A stretch of DNA of 64,000 bases from Alkalinema sp. FACHB-956 (GCF_014697025.1 NZ_JACJRC010000003.1:186001-250000); one strand, 5' to 3'. Counted from the first letter of the stretch, positions 8,958 through 17,932 are shown. Program-made: numbers and translations. The notes: generated by a model not told the origin, from the sequence alone.

Positions 8958-10538
8958 TTACTCACGGATTGACCATAGTTGCAGCCGATTCTTGTCCATC
9001 TGATAGCCCGTTACCAGTAAGTGATCGCGGAACGGGAGGATCCGGGGACTGGGACGACCGGCAACGGCGGGTGCTAAATCCAAAATCGCTTCTGTGCCGC
9101 GATCGCTGCCGTCTGTGCGCCAGAGTTGAGTCTTGTCTGCGGTGTGGGCGATGAAATACAGCCGATCGCGAAAGGCCGTTAACCGGGTGGGGTCGGACGA
9201 GTTGGCAACCGGGGTGGGCGGTGGACAATTCCTCCGTTCGCCCAAGGGCGGTGGTGCACAAGGTGCGGCAATGACCGTTGTTCCTGGCGCGAGATCCTTA
9301 ATTTGCCGAGTTCCTTGTACTGTCCCATCACTGACCCAAGGTTCACTCCCATCGGGGCCTGTGGCACTGAAAAAGACGCGATCGCCGACTACCGTTAGAT
9401 GCGTGAGACTGAATAAACCTTGGGGAGTCAGTTGTCGGGTACCCGCCTCTGTGCCATCGGTTAACCAAAGATAGGCTTTGCCATCTGCTGCGACTGTACT
9501 AAAGAACAGACGATTCTTGACAACCCCAAAATTACGTTCTGCCCGAAAGCTAGGCCGATTCGTCAAACGTTTCACCCGACGAGTTTGGTTGGGCTGACCT
9601 TCCGTGACCCAAAGTTCTTCCCCTTGGGGGCCATTGGCAACCCAGAAAAATTGTTGTTTGATCCCCGTGAGCAATCTTGGGGCAGAATGTCCCGGCCCTG
9701 GCAGAACGTCTTGAATCAGTTGGGTGCCTGCGATCGTGCCATCGCTCGTCCACAGTTCCCAACCCTGCTGGGGGGTTTCCGCTTGGAAGTAAATGCGATT
9801 TTGCCAAACGGTGAAGGGTTCTGCGGCAGGATTCAGTGATTTCAGGGCGATCGTGCCTTTAGAAGTGCCGTCTGTGCGCCAGAGTTGCTGGGTTCCCTGG
9901 GCGTTCGCTGCTGCGAAGAAAGTCTGGGCACCCGCCACGGTAAAGAGTTGGGGAGGAAACCCAACGGCGGTACTCGGAAAGCGGTAAAAGCGTTGCGGAG
10001 TGGGTTGTTGGGCGGTACTTTGCCACAGTTCTGCGCCTTGGTTGGTGGCGATCGCAAAGAGCAGGCGAGGGGAGGGTTGGCTCACTGCCAGAATGGTGTT
10101 CGGCGGTTGGATGCGTTTGAGGGTGGAATTGAGGGCGGCGATCGGTTGCGTTGTTTGCCCATTGCTCTGCCACCAGGGTTGCGCAGAATCATCAACTTGG
10201 AACCAAACGCTAGACCCCATTGGCCAAAAGGCGATCGGATTGCCCGATCGGGGGCCTTGAGTGGTGCGACCGGGTAAAGTGTCCTTTAGCAATCGCGTTC
10301 CCGTTGGAGTTCCATCACTTGTCCAGGGTTCCCGTCCGCTGCGGCCATCATCGGCGGTAAACCAGAGTCGCTGATCCTGCACGATCGCGGGGTCAAGTAA
10401 ATCCACAAAACGATCCGCAGGAAATTCTTTGAGAAGCTGGGGTGGGGGCGAACTGGCTGCGCTGGCATTGGGTAAAGCCAACGGGCATAGGAAGCTCACA
10501 GTCAGGATTAAGGAGTACAGGGGGCGGGGAGGTGTCAT
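8958..10538 (-). CDS. Exported ELWxxDGT-repeat protein
   Basis: 526 residues. A signal peptide at the N-terminus (LILTVSFLCPLALPNASA) is followed by about eight repeats of roughly 50 residues, each with an [EQ]LW-x2-DGT-x2-GT core (REPWTSDGTPTGT, QLWRTDGTSKGT, ELWTSDGTIAGT, YLWLTDGTEAGT, EPWVSDGTVQGT, QLWRTDGSDRGT). Such repeats probably form a beta-propeller. They occur in secreted or surface proteins of cyanobacteria and Bacteroidetes, with binding or adhesion roles assumed but not shown. No catalytic site is seen. It is convergent with yifB. Confidence 0.85.
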   Translation of the reverse strand: MTPPRPLYSLILTVSFLCPLALPNASAASSPPPQLLKEFPADRFVDLLDPAIVQDQRLWFTADDGRSGREPWTSDGTPTGTRLLKDTLPGRTTQGPRSGNPIAFWPMGSSVWFQVDDSAQPWWQSNGQTTQPIAALNSTLKRIQPPNTILAVSQPSPRLLFAIATNQGAELWQSTAQQPTPQRFYRFPSTAVGFPPQLFTVAGAQTFFAAANAQGTQQLWRTDGTSKGTIALKSLNPAAEPFTVWQNRIYFQAETPQQGWELWTSDGTIAGTQLIQDVLPGPGHSAPRLLTGIKQQFFWVANGPQGEELWVTEGQPNQTRRVKRLTNRPSFRAERNFGVVKNRLFFSTVAADGKAYLWLTDGTEAGTRQLTPQGLFSLTHLTVVGDRVFFSATGPDGSEPWVSDGTVQGTRQIKDLAPGTTVIAAPCAPPPLGERRNCPPPTPVANSSDPTRLTAFRDRLYFIAHTADKTQLWRTDGSDRGTEAILDLAPAVAGRPSPRILPFRDHLLVTGYQMDKNRLQLWSIRE

Positions 10539-10843
10539 AGGAAGTGGGAAAGCGTCTTAGGAAACTGTCAGGAGCGAACCTGTCTAGCTGTTCACTTTGA
10601 TGATGAGTCAGGTGAGACCCATCTACCCCTCAGTTACAGGATTTGATACAAGGTTATTGCTCCTCGGCCATTTCAATCGCTATCCAGCAACTTTAATGGC
10701 AACCATCCAACCCCAACTTGTCTTTGCAGATTAACAATCCCAAAATATCGAGTTGTCAAATCACAGTCAGTCGATCGTCATATCCCTATGCTTTACTAAA
10801 GCAGTCGGTTCGTCAGCGTCGTCATCTCCTTCTCAGCTTTACC
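10539..10843. other. Divergent intergenic region
   Basis: About 305 bp between the ELWxxDGT gene (minus) and the metallophosphoesterase (plus). An open frame continues upstream of 10844 to a TTG at 10718, but its sequence does not resemble the family. No other signal is recognised. Confidence 0.35.
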
Positions 10844-11674
10844 ATGATTCGTTTACTCAAGTTCCTCGTCGTCATTTTTGTAGCTATCTTTTGCGTCATT
10901 GCCTATGCGCGGAAAGTTGAGCCTGCATGGTTAGATGTCGTTCAAGTTCCCGTCACTTTGCCTCACTTAGCGCAGGAGTTTGAAGGCTATCGCATTGTGC
11001 AAGTGACAGATATTCATGCCGATCAATGGATGACCCGCGATCGCTTGGCGGATGTGGTGAAAACCATTAATCAACAAAATCCGGATGCGGTCATGCTGAC
11101 GGGAGATTTTGTGACCAAAGCGGCGGAAAAGTATGCGCCCACGTTGCAAGCTTTAGCAGATTTGCAAGCCAAAGATGGTAGTTTTGCGGTATTAGGCAAT
11201 CACGACCAATGGACAAAACCACAATTGCTAACGGAAACACTACAAAGTGTTGGTGTAGATGTCTTAAAAAATCAATTTCACACAATTTATCGAGGCAATT
11301 CTGAATTGCAAATTGCAGGCGTGGGAGATGTCTGGGCGCAACAGGATGATCTCCCAGCGGTATTGCAACAGTTACCGATCGCGGGTGCAGCCATTATGCT
11401 AGCCCATGAACCAGACTTCGCTGACGAAACTGCTGCAACGGGCCGCTTTGATTTGCAATTATCGGGCCATTCCCACGGTGGCCAGGTTTACCTACCGTTT
11501 TACAAACGAGTGACACCCCCCTTGGGACGCAAATATCCGATCGGGCAATATCAAGTGGGCAGTTTAATTCAATACACCAGTCGCGGCGTGGGCATGGCCA
11601 GCCCTCGGTTACGCTTCAACTGTCGCCCAGAAGTCACCGTCCTAACCCTCCACGCCACAACACAAGCGAGCTAA
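10844..11674 (+). CDS. Membrane-anchored calcineurin-like metallophosphoesterase (YkuE/YaeI type)
   Basis: 276 residues from the ATG at 10844, chosen because it puts a signal anchor first (LLKFLVVIFVAIFCVIAYA). The metal-binding motifs appear in order: VTDIHADQW (DxH), LTGDFV (GD), LGNHDQW (GNHD), MLAHEPDF and SGHSHGGQ (GHxH). The layout matches periplasm-facing phosphodiesterases such as YkuE and YaeI, which act on cell-surface or lipid phosphoesters; substrate unknown. It is the last ordinary gene before the dynamin/KGK group. Confidence 0.92.
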   Translation: MIRLLKFLVVIFVAIFCVIAYARKVEPAWLDVVQVPVTLPHLAQEFEGYRIVQVTDIHADQWMTRDRLADVVKTINQQNPDAVMLTGDFVTKAAEKYAPTLQALADLQAKDGSFAVLGNHDQWTKPQLLTETLQSVGVDVLKNQFHTIYRGNSELQIAGVGDVWAQQDDLPAVLQQLPIAGAAIMLAHEPDFADETAATGRFDLQLSGHSHGGQVYLPFYKRVTPPLGRKYPIGQYQVGSLIQYTSRGVGMASPRLRFNCRPEVTVLTLHATTQAS

Positions 11675-11787
11675 TTCCGCAGGGTTGGCCAACTCTTAAT
11701 GGAGCCTCTAAGATTTGGCAAAAATTGCACATTGATGTTGCGAATTGGGCATTCTTGACGTTAGCTTACATCTAGCTGATTTTAAGG

Positions 11788-14250
11788 ATGGTTCCCATGC
11801 TGTCAAGTACATTGCCGCTTCAGTCACTCCCGCAATGCCAAGCTCTCCAAGATCAGGTCGATCGCCTCTTTCAACTGTTGAGTCAGGAACCCACCCTGCA
11901 AGCGCAGGTGGAAACGGCATCGATCCAAGCCTCTTTGAAAAAAGCGATCGCGCCGACATTTGAGATTGTTTTTGCGGGGGCTTTTAGCGCGGGTAAATCG
12001 ATGCTGATTAATGCGCTGCTGGAACGGGAGTTGTTGTACAGCGCCGAAGGACATGCGACGGGGACGGAATGTTTGATTGCCTACGCAGAACCACAGGCAG
12101 AACGGGTGGTGCTCACATTCCTGTCTGAGGCGGAAATTCGGGAGCAGGTACAAATTTTATTACAACGGTTAGGGATTGAAACCGTCGTTAATATTAACAA
12201 CAGTTCAGTGGTGGAAACCTTACTGGGCAAAATGCAGGATATTATTCAGACGGAAGGAGGAGAAAGTAAATCCGATCGGGCCAAGCAAGCCAGTGCCCTG
12301 AAATATCTGCTCAAGGGCTTTATTGAAAATCGTAATTACATCGACACGGTGGCCAATAAAACATTGTCGATGGAACAGTTTAATTTCACTAATCTACAAG
12401 AGGCTGCTAGCTACGCTCGTCGGGGATCCAATAGTGCGGTACTCAAGCGGGTGGAATACTACTGTCATCATCCTTTGCTCAAGGATGGCAATGTTTTAGT
12501 TGATACGCCGGGAATTGATGCGCCGGTCAAAAAAGATGCGGAGTTGACCTACAGCAAAATTGAGCATCCCGACACGTCTGCGGTAGTCTGTGTGCTGAAG
12601 GCGGCCTCTGCGGGGGATATGACGAGTGAAGAAACGGCGATGCTGGAACGAATTCGCAGCAATCCGGGTATTCGCGATCGGGTGTTTTATGTGTTTAACC
12701 GTGTGGATGAAACGTGGTACAACACGCAACTGCGGCAACGGTTGGAAGGCTTGATTCAGGAGCAGTTTAAGGATTCGAATCGGCTGTATAAAACCAGTGG
12801 GCTTTTGGGGTTCTGGGGGAGTCAGTTGCGGCAAACCAGTGGGGCCGATCGCTTTGGGTTAGATTCGCTGTTTGGATCGCCCACGGAAACGCCGCAGTTT
12901 GTCAGTGAGTTTAATCGCTATTGTTCGAGTTCGGGGAAGTTGCCGATCGATCGTTTTCGCATTGATGTGCGGAGCTATGAGACACCGAACGAAAACTATG
13001 TGCGGATTTTGGGGGAGTATGGTGGGGCGCTCGTTGAGCAGTTGATTAAGGATAGTGGCATTGAGACGTTTCGGAGTCAGATTACGCGCTATCTGACTGA
13101 GGAAAAGCGGCCCATGCTGTTGGCGAATTTGGCGGATGATTTGCAACCGTTGTGTATTGCGTTGCGGAAGACGTATTTAGAAAGTTGGCATGGTCTGAAG
13201 TCACAACCGCAAGATATTGCAGCGCTGAAGGATCAGGAGTTGCAACAGTTGGGGCGGGAACTGAAGCAGGTGGGCGATGATTTTCAGGCACACATTCAGG
13301 ATGTCATTAATGAAATTGTCGGCAGCAATAGTAATGCAGCGTTTGAGGCGGATTTCAAAAAGCTGAAGGCTCGGATGGTGAGCCGTTTGGATGAGTTGTT
13401 GAATACGTTTTCGGTGGCGGCGGTGCATCAGCGGGCGCAGGCGAGTCATCGACGTAATTCTGTGGTGCCGTTGTTGGGGATTTTGGCGGAGGCATTTTAC
13501 TATTTGGCGAATGGGTTGGAGGATGTGTTGGTGGAGTCTTCGCAGGAGATTGTGGGGAACTTTTTCCAGCAGTTAATGAATCGGGTACAAAAGCAGGATT
13601 ATTACCGCAGGTTGTATCGGATGTTGGGGAATGATGGGGGGCTGGCGCAGAGTTTACGCAAGTTAGAGGGGGAGGCGATCGCGGCGTTGATGAATGAGGC
13701 GCGGACGGAGTGCGATCGTTATGTGCGGGAACGGCCTGAGTTTTTTGCGGAGGGGACGGCGTCGATGTTCCAGTTGCGGCAGACGTTGCAGCAGGCTTGT
13801 CGGGGCTACGATTTCAACAATATGGTGGAGGCGGAGGCGGCGATTCGGCAGTTGTTGAAGTTGGATTTTGAGCAGAAGGTGAAGGATACGGTGATGCGAT
13901 CGTTCCGTCAGGTGATTAACCAGACGTTGAATGTGTGTTTGTTGCGCAATGCGACGGATCAAATGTCGTTGATTTTGCAGCAGTATGACCATGCGCGGGG
14001 GTATTTGGCGAAGACGTTAGAGAAGGAGGCGGAGGATAAAATCCGGCAAAATCAGCGGTTGTTGTCTGAGGTGGAGCAGAAGATGGCGGTGTATAACGAG
14101 GCGGTGCATGGGGTGAATGCTTGTTTGGAAGCGATGCAGCTCGATCGCCATCGGTTGCCGTTGGTTAGTGATGCAGAGGTGGATGGGTCGCTGCCTGGGG
14201 ACGCATCGGAGGCTCTGACTTTGGGCACAATGGATTCGATCGAATCATAG
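11788..14250 (+). CDS. Dynamin-like large GTPase
   Basis: 820 residues. GTPase motifs: G1 GAFSAGKS (64-71), a G2-type Thr in ATGTECLIA (about 90-98), G3 DTPG (239-242) and G4 NRVD (304-307). The roughly 140-residue insertion between G2 and G3 and a long helical remainder (about 440-800) fit bacterial dynamin-like proteins, which remodel membranes. A hydrophobic amphipathic segment (VVPLLGILAEAFYYLANGLEDVL, in part, about 556-580) may be the membrane paddle. The start could be Met1 or Met4. The TAG is only 8 bp before the first KGK gene, so the two are probably cotranscribed. The second half uses many TTG, GCG and GTG codons, unlike the AT-richer KGK genes. Confidence 0.93.
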   Translation: MVPMLSSTLPLQSLPQCQALQDQVDRLFQLLSQEPTLQAQVETASIQASLKKAIAPTFEIVFAGAFSAGKSMLINALLERELLYSAEGHATGTECLIAYAEPQAERVVLTFLSEAEIREQVQILLQRLGIETVVNINNSSVVETLLGKMQDIIQTEGGESKSDRAKQASALKYLLKGFIENRNYIDTVANKTLSMEQFNFTNLQEAASYARRGSNSAVLKRVEYYCHHPLLKDGNVLVDTPGIDAPVKKDAELTYSKIEHPDTSAVVCVLKAASAGDMTSEETAMLERIRSNPGIRDRVFYVFNRVDETWYNTQLRQRLEGLIQEQFKDSNRLYKTSGLLGFWGSQLRQTSGADRFGLDSLFGSPTETPQFVSEFNRYCSSSGKLPIDRFRIDVRSYETPNENYVRILGEYGGALVEQLIKDSGIETFRSQITRYLTEEKRPMLLANLADDLQPLCIALRKTYLESWHGLKSQPQDIAALKDQELQQLGRELKQVGDDFQAHIQDVINEIVGSNSNAAFEADFKKLKARMVSRLDELLNTFSVAAVHQRAQASHRRNSVVPLLGILAEAFYYLANGLEDVLVESSQEIVGNFFQQLMNRVQKQDYYRRLYRMLGNDGGLAQSLRKLEGEAIAALMNEARTECDRYVRERPEFFAEGTASMFQLRQTLQQACRGYDFNNMVEAEAAIRQLLKLDFEQKVKDTVMRSFRQVINQTLNVCLLRNATDQMSLILQQYDHARGYLAKTLEKEAEDKIRQNQRLLSEVEQKMAVYNEAVHGVNACLEAMQLDRHRLPLVSDAEVDGSLPGDASEALTLGTMDSIES

Positions 14251-14258
14251 GGTGGAAA

Positions 14259-14621
14259 ATGCAGGAATTTAGAGCGATCGAACATGAAACAGAAGGGGTT
14301 TTTGCTTGTGATTCGAGTGTTGTTCGCATCACAAGTCTCGCTTCTGTAGCACAGCAGCTTTGGCTACAAATTGGTAACGTGTTGGGCAAAAAATACTATG
14401 TTTCAGGTAAGCCCTATCTGAGTACTCGGTTGTTTACCCATGAAGGCGTGCCTGGGCAGATAATGACGCCATCGAGCAATGGCTGGGTTTCAGGCCGAAT
14501 GAGGCTACGGGTTTATTTGGAGTTTTGTCCTGATGAATCCGATACCCAGGAGTTGCAAGCTGAGAATTCGATGTTTTCTGATTCAGTACTAGATGAAATT
14601 CGGAGTGAAGGCGTGGTATGA
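14259..14621 (+). CDS. KGK-domain protein, paralogue 1 of 5
   Basis: 120 residues. The C-terminal half has the KGK-type core: an aromatic followed by a basic strand and an acidic end, here GWVSGRMRLRVYLEFCPDE, then a tail with VLDEIRSE. KGK (Pfam PF08872) is a cyanobacterial domain of unknown function named for a Lys-Gly-Lys-like motif. This copy has Gly-Arg in place of Gly-Lys. The ATG lies 8 bp after the dynamin stop, and the 3' end overlaps the next gene by 4 bp (ATGA), which suggests coupled translation. Confidence 0.8.
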   Translation: MQEFRAIEHETEGVFACDSSVVRITSLASVAQQLWLQIGNVLGKKYYVSGKPYLSTRLFTHEGVPGQIMTPSSNGWVSGRMRLRVYLEFCPDESDTQELQAENSMFSDSVLDEIRSEGVV

Positions 14622-14917
14622 ACTCGAAACTTGAATTCTTGACTCAGGATGATGTTATTACGGTAGATAACTTAGATGATGCTTGCATAATGTCACAAGC
14701 TACATTTCGGATTAATGATTGGTTGAGTCAAGCAAAATTGCGTTGTTCGAAAAAGCAGTATGCCTTATATTCTGATGGGATTGATTGTGAAATCCTTCGG
14801 CCTGGTCAACCTTGGAAGAAATGTAAACTAAAACTTGTGTTGGCTTTCTGTCCCGACGAACCAGACACCGAACTCAACGATCTTGACCAAATTCGACAAT
14901 TTCAGCTAGGGGAGTAA
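14618..14917 (+). CDS. KGK-domain protein, paralogue 2 of 5
   Basis: 99 residues, the shortest and most diverged copy. It keeps FLTQDDVITVDN at the N-terminus and the core PWKKCKLKLVLAFCPDEPD, where Cys replaces the Gly of the motif. The tail has LDQIRQFQ. It overlaps the preceding gene (ATG within ATGA), and its stop abuts the next start. Confidence 0.78.
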   Translation: MNSKLEFLTQDDVITVDNLDDACIMSQATFRINDWLSQAKLRCSKKQYALYSDGIDCEILRPGQPWKKCKLKLVLAFCPDEPDTELNDLDQIRQFQLGE

Positions 14918-14920
14918 GTG

Positions 14921-15286
14921 ATGACTAATCCAAAATCCATGAATTTATCGAATGATGATTTAAGTGTTATCACCTTCAAGCACGATCGCCAGGGAAATCT
15001 GCTCCAGGATGATGCCTTTGTCATTTCTCATTTGATACAACGAATTAAACGGAAGCTAGCAAATGAGACTTCTCTATGCATTGGGCCTGACGAAGGACAA
15101 CGCTTTGCCAGTGATGGTATTCCATGTAAATATTTAGCCTTGGGATCTCATAGATGGATATCTGGGAAGGTCAGACTTGCGCTAGAGTTTATTCCTGATG
15201 AACCAGAAACACCGGAAGAAATATCAGCTTTGGATTCCGGGGCTTCTCCTCTTGATGGCATCCGTCAAGAAATTTCGAATGATTAA
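14921..15286 (+). CDS. KGK-domain protein, paralogue 3 of 5
   Basis: 121 residues from the ATG; a GTG directly before it (14918) is an alternative. GGGGAG upstream is a good ribosome site. N-terminal LSNDDLSVITFKHD, a helix rich in Ile, Lys and Arg (FVISHLIQRIKRKL), then the core RWISGKVRLALEFIPDEPE with the intact Gly-Lys, and the tail SPLDGIRQEISND. Closest in layout to paralogue 4. Confidence 0.82.
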   Translation: MTNPKSMNLSNDDLSVITFKHDRQGNLLQDDAFVISHLIQRIKRKLANETSLCIGPDEGQRFASDGIPCKYLALGSHRWISGKVRLALEFIPDEPETPEEISALDSGASPLDGIRQEISND

Positions 15287-15385
15287 TACCACTTGCATTG
15301 AGTAAGATTGGGTTTTCAGGTAGCCATCTTGTGAGCAATGGGCTACCTGCCATACCCTGACTACAATCATTATCCACACATAGTT

Positions 15386-15754
15386 ATGACTAAACCACAA
15401 CCAATTGACCTATCAAGTTGTAATGACGGAGTTCTTGATTTCCTATGCTATGGTCAACACTACGAAATGTTGAGAGATGATTCATTTATAATTCGTAGAT
15501 TACTTGATCGAATTCAGCAAAGACTTTGGAATGGGACGACTGCAATGCATGTGAGCGATGCGGAACAGATTCTAAGTGCAGGAATTCAGTGTAAGTTTCT
15601 AGAACCAGGAAAATCTAAATGGATGTCTGGCAAGGTTCGGTTAGTTTTAGAATTTCAGCCGGATGAACCCGAAGAACCTGTAGAAGCAGTTCCCGACTCA
15701 GAATCTGAAACCTCACCTTTAGACGAAATTCGGCAAACAATATCTGATAATTGA
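15386..15754 (+). CDS. KGK-domain protein, paralogue 4 of 5
   Basis: 122 residues from the ATG at 15386; an upstream frame extension from 15338 does not resemble the family. It has a helical segment FIIRRLLDRIQQRLW, the core KWMSGKVRLVLEFQPDEPEEP, and the tail SPLDEIRQTISDN. It sits 99 bp after paralogue 3, so it may have its own promoter. Confidence 0.82.
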   Translation: MTKPQPIDLSSCNDGVLDFLCYGQHYEMLRDDSFIIRRLLDRIQQRLWNGTTAMHVSDAEQILSAGIQCKFLEPGKSKWMSGKVRLVLEFQPDEPEEPVEAVPDSESETSPLDEIRQTISDN

Positions 15755-15837
15755 TTGCTTAGTTTTCATATCAGCATTGATTCGCTGATAAAAACCGACT
15801 TCCATAAGACTTTTCTTGATTTTTGGGTACTCGAAGA

Positions 15838-16257
15838 ATGTTGAATAAGTCAATATTAGGGCCGTTCAGCCCAGATGATGTTGTTTCATTTCAGCCTATT
15901 GGACAACCCCATCTCCGACCTCAAATGCATAAGATTGGCACATTTTGTGAAGTCTTGGAACATGCTTTGACAGACAGCAATTTAGCGGAGATTATCAATC
16001 GATATCTCAAAGATAATGCCCTGGAAACTTATTCATACTATAAAACTGGTCATGGGCGACAGGAATACTCTCACTATCAAAACTGGTTTAGTGAAGGTGT
16101 TACTTGCGAAACGCTAAAAACAGATGGGTCTGGCTGGCAACATGGGAAAATGAAAATTACTGTTCAAATCAATGTGGAATTCTGCCCGAATGACGCAGAA
16201 TCTGACGCCTCACCGTTAGACGAAATTCGGCAGACAATATCTGATACTGAAGTATAG
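15838..16257 (+). CDS. KGK-domain protein, paralogue 5 of 5
   Basis: 139 residues from the ATG at 15838; a TTG at 15823 is an alternative. N-terminal FSPDDVVSFQPIG, a middle helix (FCEVLEHALTDSNLAEIINRY), then WFSEGVTCETLKTDGSGWQ, the core HGKMKITVQINVEFCPND and the tail SPLDEIRQTISDTEV. The tail is almost identical to that of paralogue 4 although the middle is diverged. The region is visibly AT-richer than the flanks and has no HIP1 octamer. Confidence 0.8.
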   Translation: MLNKSILGPFSPDDVVSFQPIGQPHLRPQMHKIGTFCEVLEHALTDSNLAEIINRYLKDNALETYSYYKTGHGRQEYSHYQNWFSEGVTCETLKTDGSGWQHGKMKITVQINVEFCPNDAESDASPLDEIRQTISDTEV

Positions 16258-16281
16258 GAAGAACCTGGAAACTTTATTTCT

Positions 16282-16545
16282 CTATGATTGAGCTAGCCCC
16301 AAACGACGGCGCACTTCCTCACTGGAAATTCCACCTTCTTGCTGTCGCCGTGCCCTTGAACGCTCAATCATGGACTGAAAATTCGGATTAGTCACCAATG
16401 ATAGACTTTCCAGATCAACATTTTCCAAATTCACTAACGCTGCGATCGGCTGTCCATTACTCGTGACAACAACAATTTCTTCTGTCAGATTAGCGACGTA
16501 GTCTGCCAGTGAATCATTCGCCTCTGTAATTTTAATCATCTTCAT
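16282..16545 (-). CDS. Phd/YefM-family antitoxin without an adjacent toxin
   Basis: 87 residues: MIKITEANDSLADYVANL, then EEIVVVTSNGQPIAALVNL, the Phd/YefM DNA-binding dimer fold that normally autoregulates a type II toxin-antitoxin operon, followed by a helical tail (SMIERSRARRQQEGGISSEE) that would neutralise the toxin. The start may be Met1 or Met3. No RelE, YoeB, Doc or PIN-type gene is next to it: downstream is the end of KGK paralogue 5 on the other strand and upstream is a divergent HNH gene. The toxin may be lost or encoded elsewhere. Confidence 0.85.
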   Translation of the reverse strand: MKMIKITEANDSLADYVANLTEEIVVVTSNGQPIAALVNLENVDLESLSLVTNPNFQSMIERSRARRQQEGGISSEEVRRRLGLAQS

Positions 16546-16601
16546 AGGTTGTCACTGCCCCTATCATGATCGAAGTTTAGCACCCATCTGAGAAGCTCAA
16601 A

Positions 16602-16847
16602 ATGCCTGAAAAAACATCCCGAATCACGATTCCGAAAGCGGTGCGCCAGTACATCCTCGATCGCGACAACCACCAGTGCCAAAGCTGCGGTAAAACCAGC
16701 CAACAAGCCAAACTAGAAATCGACCACATTATCCCCCTCGCCAGCGGCGGCAGCAACGACCTCAGCAACCTCCAAACCCTATGCCGTACCTGCAACGCCC
16801 AAAAACGCGATCGCTTCGACCCCCGCTTCGATCCCCACTTCCACTAA
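16602..16847 (+). CDS. Small HNH endonuclease-domain protein
   Basis: 81 residues that are almost entirely one HNH domain: CQSCG, then LEIDHIIPLASGGSNDLSNL and TLCRTCNAQKRD. The two CxxC pairs should bind a structural zinc, and the DH, N and a late basic residue form the metal-dependent nuclease site. Free-standing HNH proteins occur in many contexts (homing, phage, defence, DNA processing), and the role here is unknown. It is divergent from the antitoxin gene. Confidence 0.9.
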   Translation: MPEKTSRITIPKAVRQYILDRDNHQCQSCGKTSQQAKLEIDHIIPLASGGSNDLSNLQTLCRTCNAQKRDRFDPRFDPHFH

Positions 16848-16940
16848 CCCCGATCGCCCACCCGAAAAATATCGTGCGTTTTCAGAATTCAGTGCCATGA
16901 TGGGGACTCATGGGTGTAGTGAATTTGACACGTGTGGCGC

Positions 16941-17927
16941 ATGGACAGTTTACGATCGGCATTCCGTGGTAGCTTATGGGCTATGGCAGAAACAGGCAAC
17001 CGCGATCGCATCAGTCAACAGGTACTTTTGGCGAACCTCTGGTTAGCCCTCTTGTCATTGGCCGTCAAAATTTGGATCGGCTGGGAAACCCGATCGCTCA
17101 TGCTGCTCGCTGAATCCCTCCACACCGTCATTGACGCCTTCAGCACCGTCCTCAGCCTCATCGCTGTCCTCCTCCCCTACCGCCACAACGGACGCGAAGT
17201 CTGGAGCCACGGTCGCCTCGAATCCAGCCTTGCCCTCTTCCTCGTCTCCCTCCTCGGCTTTGGTGGCCTGGGGCTTACTAGCCTTGCCCTCACCCAACTC
17301 ACCGCCAGCCCCAGCCTCGCCCACCTGCCTCGCCTCACCGTCACCCCCGCCATGATCCAAGTCCTGGCCTTGGTCTGCATTGCCCAGGTGGCCCTCGCGA
17401 TCGTGCAAAACCGCCAAGCCCAACGCTTCAGTAGCCTCGCCCTCGGCACCAACGCCCAACACTTCCTCAAAGACGCCTGGTTACTCGTCATTTTGCTCGT
17501 GGCATTGCTCGGTCTATGGCAAGGCTACAGTTGGCTCGATCCCCTCGTCACGATCGCCATGGTCATCACCGCCGGACTCAGTTGCTGGCGCGTCCTCGAC
17601 ATTCAACTCCCCCTGATGCTGCGGCAAATTGCCATCGCCCCCGAAGCCATCAGCCAAATCGTGCGGCAAGTCCAAGGCGTCACCCACTGCCACCAAATTC
17701 GATCGCGGGGCGTTGTCGGTCGGCAAGTGTGGATTGACCTGCGCATTGTCCTACACCCCGAATTCCACAGCGCTAGCAACTGGGTCAAACAACAAATCGA
17801 AGCCAACCTGCGCGATCGCTATGGCCCCGTCCAAGTCGTCGTGGACATCGATCCCATTGATAGCGAACCGATCTATCCCCAAGACCTCCCCAAACGCAAT
17901 CCCGATCGGGAACTCGATGGTCGATAA
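16941..17927 (+). CDS. Cation diffusion facilitator (CDF) metal transporter
   Basis: About 328 residues. Six predicted membrane helices; the metal site motifs are ESLHTVID (HxxxD) in helix 2 and QHFLKDAW (HxxxD) in helix 5. A cytoplasmic C-terminal domain starts near APEAISQIVRQVQGVTHCHQI with the typical ferredoxin-like fold, ending in VVVDIDP. CDF proteins export Zn, Mn, Fe, Co or Cd by proton exchange; the H-D/H-D pattern fits a divalent metal but does not fix which. Starts at 16932 (GTG), 16941 or 16983 are all possible. A 17-bp repeat array begins 5 bp after its stop. Confidence 0.88.
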   Translation: MDSLRSAFRGSLWAMAETGNRDRISQQVLLANLWLALLSLAVKIWIGWETRSLMLLAESLHTVIDAFSTVLSLIAVLLPYRHNGREVWSHGRLESSLALFLVSLLGFGGLGLTSLALTQLTASPSLAHLPRLTVTPAMIQVLALVCIAQVALAIVQNRQAQRFSSLALGTNAQHFLKDAWLLVILLVALLGLWQGYSWLDPLVTIAMVITAGLSCWRVLDIQLPLMLRQIAIAPEAISQIVRQVQGVTHCHQIRSRGVVGRQVWIDLRIVLHPEFHSASNWVKQQIEANLRDRYGPVQVVVDIDPIDSEPIYPQDLPKRNPDRELDGR

Positions 17928-17932
17928 TCGTG

